Shown piece after piece: positions 1-10,586 of a stretch of DNA of 64,000 nucleotides (positions are counted from its first letter, which is position 1; each line of letters begins with the position of its first letter). A program made the translations under genes and the position numbers. The notes beneath the pieces were generated by a model. That model had not been told where the DNA came from and ran no database searches. It saw only the letters and a list, made by a program, of their open reading frames with translations. The stretch is from positions 1 through 64,000 of the forward strand of contig NZ_SLYB01000010.1 of the NCBI RefSeq assembly GCF_004340985.1. Direction: 5' to 3'. The DNA is from Cricetibacter osteomyelitidis (GTDB lineage: Bacteria > Pseudomonadota > Gammaproteobacteria > Enterobacterales > Pasteurellaceae).

Positions 1-312
1 AAATTATGCTCGTCTAGAGTATTTGCAAAAAAATCAGGGAAAATGACTGCTTGTGTGGTTATCTGAAAGGGAATATCAAGAGAAAGGTGAAAAAAGTAAA
101 AAGATAAACCCACTTTTATCAAATTGCTTTGAAAAGCAAAGCGGGAGTGGGTTTGTCAGTAGTCTGAAATCCATTATATGTGACTATAATGGATTTTATT
201 CTTGCTGTAAATCTTCATACTTTTATGCAGAAAAATTAGCTATTTTGATCAATTTGTACTAAAATGCCGCCTTAAAAATTTTCTTAATCACAAAATTAAA
301 CAGGTAAATAAA
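1..312. other. Left-edge intergenic region with two hairpins
   Basis: No credible gene lies here. An open frame on the plus strand ending at 44-46 could be the last 14 codons of a gene entering from the left, but it is too short to identify. A long inverted repeat (106-114 with 146-154, and an inner GCTTT/AAAGC stem) has a T-rich tail only on the minus strand. A second hairpin at 169-194 with a following T-run reads as a plus-strand terminator. The 69-codon frame at 53-262 runs through both hairpins and is probably not a gene. Confidence 0.4.
169..200 (+). terminator. Candidate rho-independent terminator
   Basis: ATCCATTATA (169-178) pairs perfectly with TATAATGGAT (185-194) around a 6-base loop, followed by TTTTATT. 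The stem is AT-rich, so efficiency is uncertain. It would end transcription coming from left of the window. Confidence 0.4.
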
Positions 313-438
313 ATGACAAATATAGTGAAACTTTCAATTATTGTACTTTTTTTAGCTGCCTTAGTGGTTTTTGATCACTCAGGAAAAACGGATACCATAC
401 ATTCTTCAGCGATCAACTCTTCTGTAGTAACACAATAA
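313..438 (+). CDS. 41-residue single-pass membrane peptide, unknown function
   Basis: This short frame starts at ATG 313 and stops at TAA 436-438. It encodes a basic start (MTNIVKLS), one hydrophobic segment (about residues 8-20, IIVLFLAALVVF) and a polar Ser/Thr-rich tail, i.e. either a small membrane protein or a secreted peptide with an uncleaved signal. A weak ribosome site (AGGT) precedes it and an AT-rich promoter-like stretch (TTGATC...TACTAAAAT, about 246-266) lies upstream. It ends just before the terminator shared with convergent secF. I do not recognise the family; the reading frame, hydrophobic profile and its own terminator are the only support. Confidence 0.4.
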   Translation: MTNIVKLSIIVLFLAALVVFDHSGKTDTIHSSAINSSVVTQ

Positions 439-446
439 AACTCAAT

Positions 447-471
447 AAAAAAGCCCACAAGGATGCGGGCT
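447..471 (-). terminator. Terminator at the end of yajC-secD-secF (possibly bidirectional)
   Basis: The stem AGCCC (452-456) / GGGCT (467-471) read on the minus strand is followed by a run of T residues (complement of 447-451 and beyond), placed 23 bp after the secF stop. On the plus strand it is followed by TATAATTTT, so it may also end the small gene at 313-438. Confidence 0.65.
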
Positions 472-493
472 ATAATTTTATCAACAACTAAGA

Positions 494-1465
494 TCAGAAT
501 CCTTCTTCAAACTCTTCCTTTTCCACCACTTTCGGCATCATATGCTCACGATTTAATTTCAAATCAAATGCCACGGCAATTGCTACGAAAATTGACGAAT
601 AAGTACCGAATCCAATTCCCACCAGCAATGCTAATGAGAAAGCATGAATGGATGAACCGCCCAAGAAGAACAGTGCCAGCACCACAAACAATGTAGTGAC
701 CGATGTCATAATGGTACGGGATAGTGTTTGCGTTAATGAAATATTCACCACATCAAACATTTCTAACCGGCGAATTTTACGCACATTTTCCCGCACACGG
801 TCAAACACCACGATACTATCGTTAAGTGAATAACCGATTACTGACAAAATCGCGGCAACAAAAGTTAAATCCACTTCAATTTGCAGAAATGAAAATACCC
901 CAAGGGTGACTACCACGTCATGTGCCAAGGCTGCCACAGCCCCTACTGCCAAACGCCATTCAAAGCGGGAACCGATATAAATTAGAATCATCGCCAAGGT
1001 TGCAAGAGTGGCATAAATCGCCGCTTGAGTGAGTTCTTCACCCACGTTCGGTCCCACGAAATCCACGCTGCGAATAGTAATATTCGGATCGATTGTAGTC
1101 ATCATTTCTTTAATTTGATTACCGATTTGAGCATTACTTTGAGCTGCCGGCAAACGGATCATTAGATCACTGGTGCTGCCGGTGGTTTGCACCGTAGCAC
1201 TGGTGATATTATTTTGCGCTAAAATCGACCGCACTTTGGTTAAGTCCGCAGGTTGGGAAAAACTCATTTCGACTACCGTACCGCCGGTGAAATCCAAGCC
1301 CCAATTAAACCCTTTGGTTACCACAAAAAATATCGATGTCGTTGTGATAATAAAAGAGAATACATAGGCTACAAAACGCCATTTTAAAAAGTTGATTAAA
1401 CGGAAAGGCAGTTTAATACCTTGAACTTCCTTAATCGGTTCATGTGAATTACTAATTAAGCTCAT
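494..1465 (-). CDS. secF: Protein translocase subunit SecF
   Basis: SecF is an inner-membrane RND-like partner of SecD that uses proton motive force to help pull secreted proteins through SecYEG. The 323-residue length is typical. A first membrane helix (about residues 30-50) is followed by the signature GLDFTGGTVVEM (56-67), a small periplasmic domain, and five C-terminal helices including GYSLNDSIVVFDRVREN. The start ATG at 1465 lies 12 bp after the secD stop, so it is co-transcribed with secD and yajC. Nothing unusual is seen. Confidence 0.97.
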   Translation of the reverse strand: MSLISNSHEPIKEVQGIKLPFRLINFLKWRFVAYVFSFIITTTSIFFVVTKGFNWGLDFTGGTVVEMSFSQPADLTKVRSILAQNNITSATVQTTGSTSDLMIRLPAAQSNAQIGNQIKEMMTTIDPNITIRSVDFVGPNVGEELTQAAIYATLATLAMILIYIGSRFEWRLAVGAVAALAHDVVVTLGVFSFLQIEVDLTFVAAILSVIGYSLNDSIVVFDRVRENVRKIRRLEMFDVVNISLTQTLSRTIMTSVTTLFVVLALFFLGGSSIHAFSLALLVGIGFGTYSSIFVAIAVAFDLKLNREHMMPKVVEKEEFEEGF

Positions 1466-1477
1466 TTTATTCCTTCC

Positions 1478-3325
1478 CTAAATAGATAACTTCTCGACGC
1501 GTCTGCCGCCGTAAACCCAGTTCACTAAAGCACGCGTACCGGTAATTGCGGTAAACATTGAAATTGCCACACCTAATGAAAGGGTGATAGCAAAGCCTTT
1601 TACCGGACCGGAACCCACCGCATATAAAATCACGGAAGTTAAAATCGTGGTTAAGTTCGCATCAAAAATACTACTGAATGCTCCGTTATAACCTTCATTA
1701 ATGGCTTGCTGAATCGGTCTGCCGTTTCGGATTTCTTCTTTGATCCGTTCAAAGATCAGTACATTGGCATCCACCGACATCCCCACAGAAAGCACAATAC
1801 CTGCAATTCCCGGCATCGATAATGAAGCCCCCGGAATCAAAGACATCAGGCCGACCAATAACACCATATTGAACAATAACGCAATGCTGGCAAAGATACC
1901 GAATAATTTATAAAAAACAAGCATAAATAAAACGGTAATACCCAATCCCCAAAGACCGGCTTTTAAGCCCTGCTCTACGTTTTGAGCACCTAAAGACGGC
2001 CCTACGGTACGCTCTTCCACAATTTGAATCGGTGCAATCAAAGCGCCGGAACGTAATAACACAGAAAGATTTTGTGCTTCAGCAGAGCTGTTAATACCGG
2101 TAATACGGAAAGAATTGCCTAAACGAGCCTGTACGGTAGCAACATTGATTACTTCTTCGTGTTTTTGCAAAATACTTTTACCGTTGGCAGCTTTTTCACC
2201 ACTGGCTTTATATTCGCTATACAGCGTTGCCATCACTTTACCGTCAGGAATACGGGTCGCGTCAGCCATGATCTTACCGCCGTCGCTGTCTAAGGAAATA
2301 TTTACCTGTGGACGGCCATATTCATCGTTGCTGCTATTTGCATCCGTGATATGTTCACCGCCTAAAATGGCTTTGCGGTATAACACCACCGGACGACCGT
2401 CTTGGGTATATTTCACTTCGGAATCTGCCGGCACCATATTACGTGCAGCCGCTTCAGCCGTCACACTTTGATTCACCATGCGAAATTCAAGGGTAGCGGT
2501 CGCACCTAAGATCTCTTTAGCACGAGCGGTATCTTGTACACCGGGTAATTCTACGACAATACGTTCTGCACCTTGGCGTTGAATCACCGGTTCGGTTACA
2601 CCTAATTCGGTCACACGTTTACGTAAAATACCGATATTTTGTTCTACCGCTTGATCCCGAGCCGCATTCAATGCAGATTCAGACATAGCCAACGTTAAGC
2701 TGTTATTCGCTGTTTCTTCGACCGTTAATGTTGGGTGTTGTTGCTGCAAATAACGACGAGCACTCGACAGCTGTTCCGGATTGGCTAAAGTCACCACCGT
2801 CGAGAAATTATCACCATTGCGAATGCTTGTATATTGGTATTTTTCTTTACGTAATTCGCTGCGTAAATTATCTTCTAAGGACTCACGCTGTTTGGTTAAT
2901 GCAGAATTCATGTCCACTTCCATTAAGAAACGAACCCCGCCACGTAAATCCAAGCCCCATTTCATCGGGCTACCACCGATACTTTCCAGCCATTTCGGTG
3001 TTGCCGGAGCCAGGTTTAAGGCTACTGAATAGCTATTACCTAATTTTTCGGCAATTTTATCTTTGGCTAAAAGTTGTTCATCCGTATTAGCAAAACGGGC
3101 TAAGATCGAACCGTTTTCCAATGTCATTGCTTTAACGGTTAAATGATTAGAATCTAAAACTTGTTGCACGTCGCTAAGTGTTTGTGTGCTGGCTTCTTGA
3201 CCACGGGTTCCTGAAATTTGAACCGCCGGATCTTCACCATAAATATTTGGAAGAGCATATAAAGCACCAATGGCGATCACAAAGATCACCATTAGGTTCT
3301 TCCATAAAGGGTAACGATTTAACAT
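1478..3325 (-). CDS. secD: Protein translocase subunit SecD
   Basis: SecD forms the SecDF accessory complex of the Sec translocon. At 615 aa it equals the E. coli protein in length. One N-terminal helix (about 11-27) precedes the large periplasmic P1 domain, with the conserved GLDLRGG at 124-130, then a C-terminal block of membrane helices containing [17 protein letters not shown]. The gene sits between yajC (27 bp upstream) and secF (12 bp downstream), the standard order. Confidence 0.97.
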   Translation of the reverse strand: MLNRYPLWKNLMVIFVIAIGALYALPNIYGEDPAVQISGTRGQEASTQTLSDVQQVLDSNHLTVKAMTLENGSILARFANTDEQLLAKDKIAEKLGNSYSVALNLAPATPKWLESIGGSPMKWGLDLRGGVRFLMEVDMNSALTKQRESLEDNLRSELRKEKYQYTSIRNGDNFSTVVTLANPEQLSSARRYLQQQHPTLTVEETANNSLTLAMSESALNAARDQAVEQNIGILRKRVTELGVTEPVIQRQGAERIVVELPGVQDTARAKEILGATATLEFRMVNQSVTAEAAARNMVPADSEVKYTQDGRPVVLYRKAILGGEHITDANSSNDEYGRPQVNISLDSDGGKIMADATRIPDGKVMATLYSEYKASGEKAANGKSILQKHEEVINVATVQARLGNSFRITGINSSAEAQNLSVLLRSGALIAPIQIVEERTVGPSLGAQNVEQGLKAGLWGLGITVLFMLVFYKLFGIFASIALLFNMVLLVGLMSLIPGASLSMPGIAGIVLSVGMSVDANVLIFERIKEEIRNGRPIQQAINEGYNGAFSSIFDANLTTILTSVILYAVGSGPVKGFAITLSLGVAISMFTAITGTRALVNWVYGGRRVEKLSI

Positions 3326-3352
3326 AGATTTCCCTTGCGGAAAGATTGGAAA

Positions 3353-3646
3353 TTATAGGGATTTAATTGAGCCTTTCGGTAATACGGCAACAATGAAATC
3401 TTTTCTGATAGTCACTTCTGTTGTGTCATTTAATGCGATCACAATAGAATCGTTTTCAGCCGAAACTTTGGTGATTTTACCGATTAAGCCACCGGATGTA
3501 AGCACTTCTTCACCTTTGCCCAAAGAAGCCATTAAATCGCGATGTTGTTTATTGCGTTTAGCTTGCGGGCGATAAATCATAAAATAGAAAATAGCAGCAA
3601 AGATCACTAACATCAGGATCATCTGCATTGTTTGATTTTGTTCCAT
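3353..3646 (-). CDS. yajC: Sec translocon accessory protein YajC
   Basis: YajC is a small single-pass inner-membrane protein that associates with SecDF. The 97-residue product has one N-terminal helix (about 8-25), the family motif FYFMIYRPQ followed by basic residues, and a cytoplasmic domain with EEVLTSGGLIGKI. It is the first gene of the yajC-secD-secF operon; AAAAGGAAAC precedes the ATG. A candidate -10 hexamer TATACT (complement of 3679-3684) lies upstream; the -35 is weak. The usual tgt/queA neighbours are absent; the AI-2 locus lies upstream instead. Confidence 0.95.
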   Translation of the reverse strand: MEQNQTMQMILMLVIFAAIFYFMIYRPQAKRNKQHRDLMASLGKGEEVLTSGGLIGKITKVSAENDSIVIALNDTTEVTIRKDFIVAVLPKGSIKSL

Positions 3647-3784
3647 TTTGTTTCCTTTTTAAAGTTTTGTTAATTAAAAGTATACGAAAAAATCGTGTGC
3701 TAAAAATACCACAATTTTGCCATGATGTCATAAGGTATGTAATAAAGTGCGGTATAAAATACACATTTTTTACAAAGAACTCAT

Positions 3785-4465
3785 TTAATTTATCCACTTC
3801 CTTAATATTTCATTCAAATTATCCTTGGCAAACAAGGCACTTCCACTCACAACCCAATTAATGTTAAATTGTTGTAATTTTTGAGCTAACTCAAAAGTCA
3901 TTGAGCCATCAATTGAAATAAGTTTGTCTTTTCCCTGTCGTTTAAGTTTATCTGTTAATTTTTTTATCCGCTCAAACAACAATGTCTCATCCATTTTAAT
4001 CCCTGTTCTTGGATCTAAGGTTAAAATCTGAATTAAATCTATTTGATCTAGAAAAGCATCCAATTGTTCTAAGCTAGTATCCGGGCAAAGGCTAATGCCA
4101 CATAATACTGACGTTTGTTGATTTAACCAATGATAAATTTCAGCTAAATTTTCTGTTGTTTCTATTTGCAGAGTGATAATATTCGCTCCTGCTTTAACAC
4201 ATTCTTTCGCTACCTGAAATTGATTTTCAACCATTAGATGTACATCTTTGATAAACGGTGATGAAAAAGGTTTTATCGCCATTGCCCCTACGGTGAACAT
4301 TGGTGAAAAGTGTCCATCCGCAATATCAAAGTGTAGGAGCGTAATTTGATTATTTCGTAGAATTTCTTGCGTTTCTTTGAAATTTAACCAATTAGAAGCC
4401 AAAATCCCAACACTAATTTTCTGAGATTTCAGTGCTAATATTAGCTGTTCTTTACTATTGTTCAT
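3785..4465 (-). CDS. lsrE: LsrE-type ribulose-phosphate 3-epimerase family protein
   Basis: This 226-residue TIM-barrel protein of the ribulose-5-phosphate 3-epimerase family keeps the key signatures: [11 protein letters not shown] (catalytic His/Asp and metal site, residues 44-54), [15 protein letters not shown] and the terminal VVSGSALF. It is the last gene of the lsr operon and overlaps lsrG by 11 bp. In Salmonella and several Pasteurellaceae the same position is occupied by lsrE. By context it should act on the phosphorylated pentulose made during AI-2 breakdown; that substrate is inference. It is not the housekeeping rpe by location. Confidence 0.85.
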   Translation of the reverse strand: MNNSKEQLILALKSQKISVGILASNWLNFKETQEILRNNQITLLHFDIADGHFSPMFTVGAMAIKPFSSPFIKDVHLMVENQFQVAKECVKAGANIITLQIETTENLAEIYHWLNQQTSVLCGISLCPDTSLEQLDAFLDQIDLIQILTLDPRTGIKMDETLLFERIKKLTDKLKRQGKDKLISIDGSMTFELAQKLQQFNINWVVSGSALFAKDNLNEILRKWIN

Positions 4466-4766
4466 TTTGTAAATTCTCTGGTAATAGCCAGTTGAATATT
4501 TTCTTACTGCGAGAACCGGTCATTAATGGTTCTAATTCGGCAACGCAACGATGATAATGTTCCGTTGTTCTATGCGCTTCTAACGCTGCTTCATTAACAT
4601 ATACTTCATAAGCATAGAAACGTGTCTTAATATCAGGATCCTGTAACACATCAAAGCGTAAATTACCCGGTTCTTGGCGAGTACCAATATGATTACGGGT
4701 AAATACTTCAATAAATTCTTGTTCTTTATCTTCTTTAATATTAATTTCAACTAACATTGCAAACAT
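4455..4766 (-). CDS. lsrG: (4S)-4-hydroxy-5-phosphonooxypentane-2,3-dione isomerase LsrG
   Basis: LsrG isomerises phospho-AI-2 before the LsrF step. The 103-residue protein is an ABM-type ferredoxin-like monooxygenase fold with the hallmark run [11 protein letters not shown] (residues 35-45) and HYHRC/LMTGSR near the end. The start at 4766 is preceded by GGAGGA. It lies between lsrF and lsrE, and a hairpin separates it from lsrF. Confidence 0.93.
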   Translation of the reverse strand: MFAMLVEINIKEDKEQEFIEVFTRNHIGTRQEPGNLRFDVLQDPDIKTRFYAYEVYVNEAALEAHRTTEHYHRCVAELEPLMTGSRSKKIFNWLLPENLQNEQ

Positions 4767-4788
4767 AATAAATCCTCCATATTAAAGG

Positions 4789-4812
4789 AAGTGGCAAGAA
4801 TACTTGCCACTT
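4789..4812 (-). terminator. Perfect hairpin between lsrF and lsrG
   Basis: AAGTGGCAAG (4789-4798) pairs fully with CTTGCCACTT (4803-4812) around a 4-base loop in the 56-bp lsrF-lsrG gap. On the minus strand only a weak T tract follows, so it is more likely a partial terminator or RNA-stabilising stem that lowers lsrGE relative to lsrACDBF. Confidence 0.5.
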
Positions 4813-4822
4813 TTACAATAAA

Positions 4823-5701
4823 TTACGCGTTTTTTTCGTGTAAATAAAGTTGATATGCCTGTTCCGCATTTTCACCATTATGTACAATTGCGTGCACTGC
4901 TTTCAACATCGCAATTGGTGCATCCGATTGGAAAATATTACGTCCCATATCAACCCCGGCAGCGCCTTGGTCAATCGCTTTATAGCACATTAATAATGCT
5001 TCTTGTTCCGGTAATTTCTTACCACCGGCAATAACAATAGGTACCGGGCAACCGGCTGTTACGAGTTCAAAGCCTTGATCGACATAGTAAGTTTTGATCA
5101 GTTGTGCTCCCATTTCAGCCGCTATTCTTGTTGAAAGTGAGAAATAACGTTGATCACGAACCATATCTTTCCCCACTCCGGTAACCGCCATTGTCGGCAT
5201 ACCATAACGTGTACCTTGATCAATTAATTGAATAATATTTTTGATAGATTGATGTTCAAATTCAGAGCCGATATACACCTGTGCCGCCATAGCTGACACA
5301 TTCAGACGTAAAGCATCTTCTATAGAAACTGCGACCGCTTCATTAGAGAGCTCTGTTAAAATAGAGTTTGCGCCTGAAGCACGTAACACTACCGGTTTGC
5401 GTGTATCCGGCGGCACTACACTTCGTAAAATACCACGAGTACACATTAATACATCAGTATATTCAAATAGTGGGGTGATGTGTAAATCAATACGCTCCAA
5501 ACCTGTTGTCGGACCTTGGAAATAACCGTGGTCAAAAGCCAGCATTATCGTTTTACCTGTTTTGGGGTTGAAAATATCCGCCAGACGCGATTGCATTCCC
5601 CAATCCAAAGCACCGGCTCCTTTTAAATAAAAGGCTTTATTGGTTTGCGGTTGATTAAGACCAAAGTCTTTTCCATCTCGAATATCGTCTAAATCTGCCA
5701 T
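4823..5701 (-). CDS. lsrF: 3-hydroxy-5-phosphonooxypentane-2,4-dione thiolase LsrF
   Basis: LsrF is a DhnA-type class I aldolase-like enzyme that transfers an acetyl group from the phosphorylated AI-2 derivative to CoA. The chosen start is the ATG at 5701 ([14 protein letters not shown]), preceded by GAGGAG; a longer frame to 5746 would overlap the end of lsrB and lacks family similarity. From this start the Schiff-base lysine is Lys203 in LIKTYY, and the protein is 292 aa, close to E. coli. Other motifs are [11 protein letters not shown] (54-64) and VIAGGKK. It follows lsrB by 25 bp. Confidence 0.95.
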   Translation of the reverse strand: MADLDDIRDGKDFGLNQPQTNKAFYLKGAGALDWGMQSRLADIFNPKTGKTIMLAFDHGYFQGPTTGLERIDLHITPLFEYTDVLMCTRGILRSVVPPDTRKPVVLRASGANSILTELSNEAVAVSIEDALRLNVSAMAAQVYIGSEFEHQSIKNIIQLIDQGTRYGMPTMAVTGVGKDMVRDQRYFSLSTRIAAEMGAQLIKTYYVDQGFELVTAGCPVPIVIAGGKKLPEQEALLMCYKAIDQGAAGVDMGRNIFQSDAPIAMLKAVHAIVHNGENAEQAYQLYLHEKNA

Positions 5702-5726
5702 TTTATACTCCTCTGTTTTAGTAAAA

Positions 5727-6743
5727 TTAGAAATCGTAATTATCAATATTATCTTTAGTAAAAACTACACGTTCGGGCAACAAGACAATACCGTTGTCTT
5801 TTGCTTCATAAGTATAGCCTTGTACTGCATTAGGATGTACCTCGACAGTACCAACACCTTGTACCTCGAGTTTATCTCCGACATTTAACGTTTTGCCTTT
5901 GAGTAAATCATTTGCAACAGAAACTGAAATTTTACCTTGTTGCACTACATCCCACAGACCAAACTGTTTCACTGTACCGCGTTTCACATAAGGACGCATG
6001 ACGTTTGGCGTACTAAACCCAACAATCACAACACTATCAACTTTGAGGTTTTCAGCAGCTTGAGCGGCGGCAGGCAATGCATTAGCATCCGGTGCGATAA
6101 TCGCATCTAAATCAGGGTATGCTTTTAAAATACCTTCGGCGGTTTGTAATGATTTAATTGCATCATTATAGCCAAATTGAGTTGTGACAATTTCCCATTC
6201 AGGATGTTCTTTAGCAATTTTAGCTTTTGCTTCATTCACCCATTGATTTTGGTCTGTTACTGTTGGACTAGAATAGAAAAATGCAACTTTCGCTTTTGGT
6301 TTGGTAATTTGGTTAGAAGCCATTTCAACCAACATTGAACCAAGTTGCACAGGCGTACCTTGGTTAATATAGTAACTACGACATTCAGGTTTTGTATCTG
6401 AATCCCAAGTTAATACTTTTACTCCACGTTTCATAGCCCGTTGTAGTGTAGAACATAAGCCATCCGGCGATACCGCCGATACCACAATGGCATTATATCC
6501 TTGGTTAACAAAGTTATTAATCAACTGTACTTGGTTGGAAACACTCGGTTCAGTTGGACCATCATAGGTTACATCAACGCCAAGGGTTTTCCCCATCTCA
6601 ACCGCACCTTGTCCACCACTGGTAAAAAAGCCTACACCAACAAGTTTTGGAATAAATGCAATGCGATCCGCGGCTTGAGCTGATGTAATTGCTGAAAAGC
6701 CAATTGCTGTTGCAAGTGCGGTCATTTTAATAAGATGTTTCAT
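5727..6743 (-). CDS. lsrB: AI-2 periplasmic binding protein LsrB
   Basis: LsrB captures autoinducer-2 in the periplasm and delivers it to the LsrCDA transporter. The 338-residue product begins with a classical signal peptide (basic MKHLIK, hydrophobic core, cleavage after AQA at 22-24). The mature part is a type I sugar-binding protein with [34 protein letters not shown] and [17 protein letters not shown], matching the LsrB ligand-site pattern. GAGAGGA precedes the start. The 61-bp gap to lsrD holds no strong terminator. Confidence 0.96.
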   Translation of the reverse strand: MKHLIKMTALATAIGFSAITSAQAADRIAFIPKLVGVGFFTSGGQGAVEMGKTLGVDVTYDGPTEPSVSNQVQLINNFVNQGYNAIVVSAVSPDGLCSTLQRAMKRGVKVLTWDSDTKPECRSYYINQGTPVQLGSMLVEMASNQITKPKAKVAFFYSSPTVTDQNQWVNEAKAKIAKEHPEWEIVTTQFGYNDAIKSLQTAEGILKAYPDLDAIIAPDANALPAAAQAAENLKVDSVVIVGFSTPNVMRPYVKRGTVKQFGLWDVVQQGKISVSVANDLLKGKTLNVGDKLEVQGVGTVEVHPNAVQGYTYEAKDNGIVLLPERVVFTKDNIDNYDF

Positions 6744-6804
6744 AGTAGATTCCTCTCTAGTTTTAGTTTTTGTTAAAACACACCTAGAAATGCCAGTATG
6801 TTCA

Positions 6805-7803
6805 TCATGAAGTTGTTTTACAACGTTTACGACTAATCCATTGTGTTATGCCGGAATAATGTAAGCTAATTGATTTACCAATGAGCACAATAATTAATAA
6901 TGCACCGGATAATGCACTAGAAATTTCATTTGGTATTCCAACCATTTGCAAACCTTGTTGCAAATAACCAATCAGCATTGCGGCAATTGCTGTTCCGATG
7001 ATTGATCCGGAACCGCCATAAATATTTGCTCCGCCAAGTACGACCGCGGTTAATACCGGCATCAATAAAGAACTCCCTAAATCTGAACGGGCTGACCCAA
7101 AGTAAGATACCAATAAAATGGCTACAAACGCGGCTACCAATCCAATAGATGAGTAAATAATAAATAGGGTCTTATTAACTGGTACCGCACTATATAGGGA
7201 AGTCCGTTCGCTTTGTCCAATCAAAAACGTACCACGACCAATGATTGTTTTGTGCATTAGCAACCCGAAAAGTGCGGTCATTATTAAGAAATAAATGATT
7301 GGGGTAGGAATCCCCAAAATACTTTGATTTGCAAAATCCAATAAGGAATCAGGAAAGCCACCAATACCTTCATACCCTGTAGCACCGGCAAAACCTGATA
7401 ATAATAAAGCACCGCCACCATATAAATACATCGTACCAAGTGTGATGACTAAAGGATTAACTTTGGTATAAATAATTAACCCTGCATTCACTAATCCACA
7501 CACAATACCAAGCAACAACGTTATCGGAACAGCTAAATATAAAGGCACATCAGATTTAAATAATACGCCCAAAACAATAGCACACAAACCCACAGTTGAA
7601 CCAAAAGAAATATCAATACCACCACTGACGATAATCATTGTTAAAGGTAATGCCAGCATACCAATATAAATAAAATCACTGGTACTGTATAACAGTACAT
7701 TTAGATCTAACATTCTTGGATTAAATAAACCAAATCCTAAAATTTCAATGATCACTAAGCAAAATAATGTTATTTCCCAACCATATTTTTTTAAATTTAA
7801 CAT
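6805..7803 (-). CDS. lsrD: AI-2 ABC transporter permease LsrD
   Basis: LsrD is the second inner-membrane permease of the AI-2 importer, in the sugar (ribose-type) permease family. I place the start at 7803 ([14 protein letters not shown]), with GGAGG five bases upstream; the ATG at 7815 would include the ribosome site in the coding region. The 332-residue protein is almost entirely helical membrane segments, with [19 protein letters not shown] and [17 protein letters not shown], the two family motifs. It lies 11 bp after lsrC. Confidence 0.95.
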   Translation of the reverse strand: MLNLKKYGWEITLFCLVIIEILGFGLFNPRMLDLNVLLYSTSDFIYIGMLALPLTMIIVSGGIDISFGSTVGLCAIVLGVLFKSDVPLYLAVPITLLLGIVCGLVNAGLIIYTKVNPLVITLGTMYLYGGGALLLSGFAGATGYEGIGGFPDSLLDFANQSILGIPTPIIYFLIMTALFGLLMHKTIIGRGTFLIGQSERTSLYSAVPVNKTLFIIYSSIGLVAAFVAILLVSYFGSARSDLGSSLLMPVLTAVVLGGANIYGGSGSIIGTAIAAMLIGYLQQGLQMVGIPNEISSALSGALLIIVLIGKSISLHYSGITQWISRKRCKTTS

Positions 7804-7814
7804 TGTTGCCTCCA

Positions 7815-8810
7815 TTATTTTGTCGTTACTTCATCTTTTAAAAAACGAGCATAACGTTGTAATTTCAAGTTTTTAGCAATCATTACCCGAATTCGCCCAT
7901 CAAACACTAATACAACAAGCAATACCATTCCCGCTACAAAATTATTCCAATAAGCAGGAACTTTAAGTAATACTAAAATACTATCAATTTGGATGAGAAA
8001 ATACGCACCGAAAATCGCCCCAATGACATTACCTACCCCGCCTAATAAACTAATGCCGCCAAGCACACAGGCAGCGATTGCTTTCATTTCTAAACCACTT
8101 CCCGTTGAATTAGGTACAAAACCTACCTGCGAAGTAAATACAATACCGGCTAATGCGGCCATCATACCATTAATAGCAAAGGCAGAAATTCTTACCGTAT
8201 CAATACGTACACCCAACTGTAAAGCACCTTGTAAATTATCACCAACAGCATAGAAATTACGACCAATTTTCATTTTAGTTAAAGTCCAATATGCCGCTAA
8301 AATTAAAACAACGATCATCCACCCAATAGGTGAAATATATAAAAATACAGGTTCAGATAAGGTTTTCAAATTTTGTGGTAAACCTTCTATCCATTTACCA
8401 CCCGTAATCAATAACATAATCCCTTTATATAATCCCAATGTACCTAATGTGGCTACAATTGCAGGAATACGTAGTGTGGTAACTAATACGCCATTTAATA
8501 AACCGGCCAGAAAACCACAACATAAGGTCAATATAAATGCAGAAATCAAAGAAAATTCGCTATTTAGCAAACTACCGACAATTACTGCACATAATCCCAT
8601 TGTAGAGCCGACAGACACATCAATGTTACGCGTTAAAATCACAAATGTTGCGCCAATTGCCAGTAACATTACAATTTGGGATGAATTAAATATCATTGTC
8701 AGTGTTTGAAAACTTAGTCCGCCATTGCTATTCATTCCTAACAACAAAAACAATAAAGCAATCGCCGCTAAGATTGTCAATTCACGATTATTTTGAATAA
8801 ATTTCCACAT
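7815..8810 (-). CDS. lsrC: AI-2 ABC transporter permease LsrC
   Basis: LsrC pairs with LsrD as the membrane channel for AI-2. The 331-residue sequence has about ten hydrophobic segments, with the family patterns [17 protein letters not shown] and [17 protein letters not shown]. The N-terminal [16 protein letters not shown] aligns with known LsrC starts. It follows lsrA by 12 bp and precedes lsrD. Confidence 0.95.
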   Translation of the reverse strand: MWKFIQNNRELTILAAIALLFLLLGMNSNGGLSFQTLTMIFNSSQIVMLLAIGATFVILTRNIDVSVGSTMGLCAVIVGSLLNSEFSLISAFILTLCCGFLAGLLNGVLVTTLRIPAIVATLGTLGLYKGIMLLITGGKWIEGLPQNLKTLSEPVFLYISPIGWMIVVLILAAYWTLTKMKIGRNFYAVGDNLQGALQLGVRIDTVRISAFAINGMMAALAGIVFTSQVGFVPNSTGSGLEMKAIAACVLGGISLLGGVGNVIGAIFGAYFLIQIDSILVLLKVPAYWNNFVAGMVLLVVLVFDGRIRVMIAKNLKLQRYARFLKDEVTTK

Positions 8811-8822
8811 GCTTTATTCTCC

Positions 8823-10331
8823 TTATACGTGCCTACCGCTAAATGCCATCTGCATAATATTATTAGTATTAATTGCATCCCCAATAAGAGACTCTCCTAT
8901 TTCACCATCGTGCATCACTAAAACACGATGCGACATTTTTTCAATTTCTTCTAAATCGGAAGAGATAAACAAAATAGCAACGTTTTGTTTGGCGATACTT
9001 TTAATTAATTGATAAATATCTGATCTTGCACCGACATCAACGCCACGAGTTGGTTCGTCAACAATTAATAATGCCGGATTTGCTTCTAAACACTTGGCAA
9101 TTAACACTTTTTGCTGATTACCGCCTGATAGTGTTCGCGCCGCTTGTTGCTCATGACTGAATTTAATACCGATAGCACGATAATAACGTTCCAAAATCGC
9201 ACTTTCTTTTGCGGTATTAAGCCAAAATCCCATATCGTTATAGGTTAAACCACATACATTCCAAGTTAATGGTGCGTCTAAATACAGCCCGGAGGCTTGG
9301 CGATCTTCCGGTAAATAGACTACGCCTTCTTGTAATCTTTGTTTTATTGATAAATGCTTAATTTTTTGACTATCAAAGAAAATTTCACCATTTTTAGGTT
9401 GACGTAAACCATAAATGGTTTCGGCCAGTTCTGTTCTCCCGGCACCAACTACTCCGGCTAAACCTAAAATTTCTCCCGGGTAAATATCAAAACTCACATT
9501 TTTAAAGCCTTCACCGGTTAAATTCCGCACTTGTAAGATAGGATTTTCTTTAGACTTAATTCTTGGATGACCGGGCAATTCCAGCCATAACTTTTGAGAA
9601 TCGCTTAGCTCCGCTCCTTTAGATTTTGGTGTAATCGCTACAATCACCTCATCTTGATTTAATTGTTTGGTTTCTCCTGTGAGAGCGATATAACCATCCC
9701 GCATCACACTGATACGATGAGAAATCTGCCATACTTCCGGTAATTTATGTGAAATAAAAACAATCCCAACACCTTTTTCTAACAAGGAATTTATTTTTTT
9801 AAATAAATTTTCTGTTTCGGCCGGAGTTAATGAAGCTGTTGGTTCATCTAAAATAAGAATAGAAGCATCACGCATTAAACCACGCATAATTTCAACAATT
9901 TGTTGATCTGCAACGTCTAAAGAACCCGCCTGCATATCTAAATTCAGATGAGAATTAAGATCTTGCAAAAGTGCGGTGAGTTTTTTATCTAAATTTTCTA
10001 CCGCACTTTTTAACCCAAATAAAATATTTTCTTTTACACTCAAATTAGGAAATAGTAATGGTTCTTGAGGTACAAGATAAATACCTAACTGATGAGCTTT
10101 ATTCGGAGAAAGGCGATGTTGCGGTTGACCATGAATTTCCAAAATCCCCTGATCCTGCGGTTGAATACCCGCAATAATTTTCATCAATGTGGATTTTCCT
10201 GCGCCATTACCACCTAACAATGCGTGGACTTCCCCGGAGTAAAGTGAAAAATTAATATCCTTTAATACTTCAACACCGGAAAAAGACTTGCTTATATTAG
10301 TGGCAGAGAATAAACATTTTTGAGAACTCAT
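8823..10331 (-). CDS. lsrA: AI-2 import ATP-binding protein LsrA
   Basis: LsrA is a fused two-domain ABC ATPase energising LsrCD. The 502-residue protein has an N-terminal domain with Walker [10 protein letters not shown] (40-48) and Walker [11 protein letters not shown]. The C-terminal domain has the degenerate P-loop GVVGAGRTE usual for monosaccharide importers, signature LSGGNQQK and Walker [13 protein letters not shown]. It is the first gene of lsrACDBFGE and starts at the edge of the divergent lsr control region. Two inverted uptake-signal copies (about 9969 and 10003) lie within the gene. Confidence 0.96.
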   Translation of the reverse strand: MSSQKCLFSATNISKSFSGVEVLKDINFSLYSGEVHALLGGNGAGKSTLMKIIAGIQPQDQGILEIHGQPQHRLSPNKAHQLGIYLVPQEPLLFPNLSVKENILFGLKSAVENLDKKLTALLQDLNSHLNLDMQAGSLDVADQQIVEIMRGLMRDASILILDEPTASLTPAETENLFKKINSLLEKGVGIVFISHKLPEVWQISHRISVMRDGYIALTGETKQLNQDEVIVAITPKSKGAELSDSQKLWLELPGHPRIKSKENPILQVRNLTGEGFKNVSFDIYPGEILGLAGVVGAGRTELAETIYGLRQPKNGEIFFDSQKIKHLSIKQRLQEGVVYLPEDRQASGLYLDAPLTWNVCGLTYNDMGFWLNTAKESAILERYYRAIGIKFSHEQQAARTLSGGNQQKVLIAKCLEANPALLIVDEPTRGVDVGARSDIYQLIKSIAKQNVAILFISSDLEEIEKMSHRVLVMHDGEIGESLIGDAINTNNIMQMAFSGRHV

Positions 10332-10351
10332 CGCAATCCCCTTACAAAAAC

Positions 10352-10365
10352 AATGAACAAATGAT
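10352..10365. promoter_or_regulatory. Candidate LsrR operator near lsrA
   Basis: The 14-mer AATGAACAAATGAT at 10352-10365 recurs with one mismatch at 10521-10534 beside lsrR, and an inverted TTGTTCA lies at 10381-10387. LsrR is a SorC-family repressor released by phospho-AI-2; the position beside each divergent promoter suggests these are its sites. Assignment is inferred from repetition and location only. Confidence 0.5.
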
Positions 10366-10416
10366 ATTTTGAAAAATCACTTGTTCAAAAGTATATTCAT
10401 TGTTCTTATAAAATTC

Positions 10417-10432
10417 TGTGACAGAGATCGCA
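10417..10432. promoter_or_regulatory. CRP-binding site for lsrA promoter
   Basis: TGTGA-CAGAGA-TCGCA matches the CRP consensus TGTGA-N6-TCACA at nine of ten positions. It lies 86 bp upstream of lsrA. Cyclic-AMP-CRP activation of lsr is established in enteric bacteria and Aggregatibacter. Confidence 0.7.
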
Positions 10433-10487
10433 TTTTTTGAAAAAAACACTAAATAAATGAGTATTCATAACTATTTATTGCCAAAAA

Positions 10488-10503
10488 AGTGATCTTGATC
10501 ACA
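10488..10503. promoter_or_regulatory. CRP-binding site for lsrR promoter
   Basis: AGTGA-TCTTGA-TCACA (reverse TGTGA-TCAAGA-TCACT) matches the CRP consensus at nine of ten positions and is almost palindromic. It lies 84 bp upstream of lsrR, mirroring the site on the lsrA side, so each divergent promoter seems to have its own CRP site. Confidence 0.75.
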
Positions 10504-10520
10504 GTTATCAAAAAAACTAA

Positions 10521-10534
10521 AATGAACAATTGAT
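10521..10534. promoter_or_regulatory. Candidate LsrR operator near lsrR
   Basis: AATGAACAATTGAT repeats the 14-mer at 10352-10365 with a single change. It lies about 53 bp before the lsrR start, consistent with autorepression. Confidence 0.5.
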
Positions 10535-10586
10535 AAATATAAAAAACATATGAATAATAAATTAACGTTACATAAGAGAATAAAAT

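Noticed and set aside
53..262. 69-codon open frame at the left edge
   Set aside because: It crosses two strong hairpins, has no ribosome site and no recognisable protein features.
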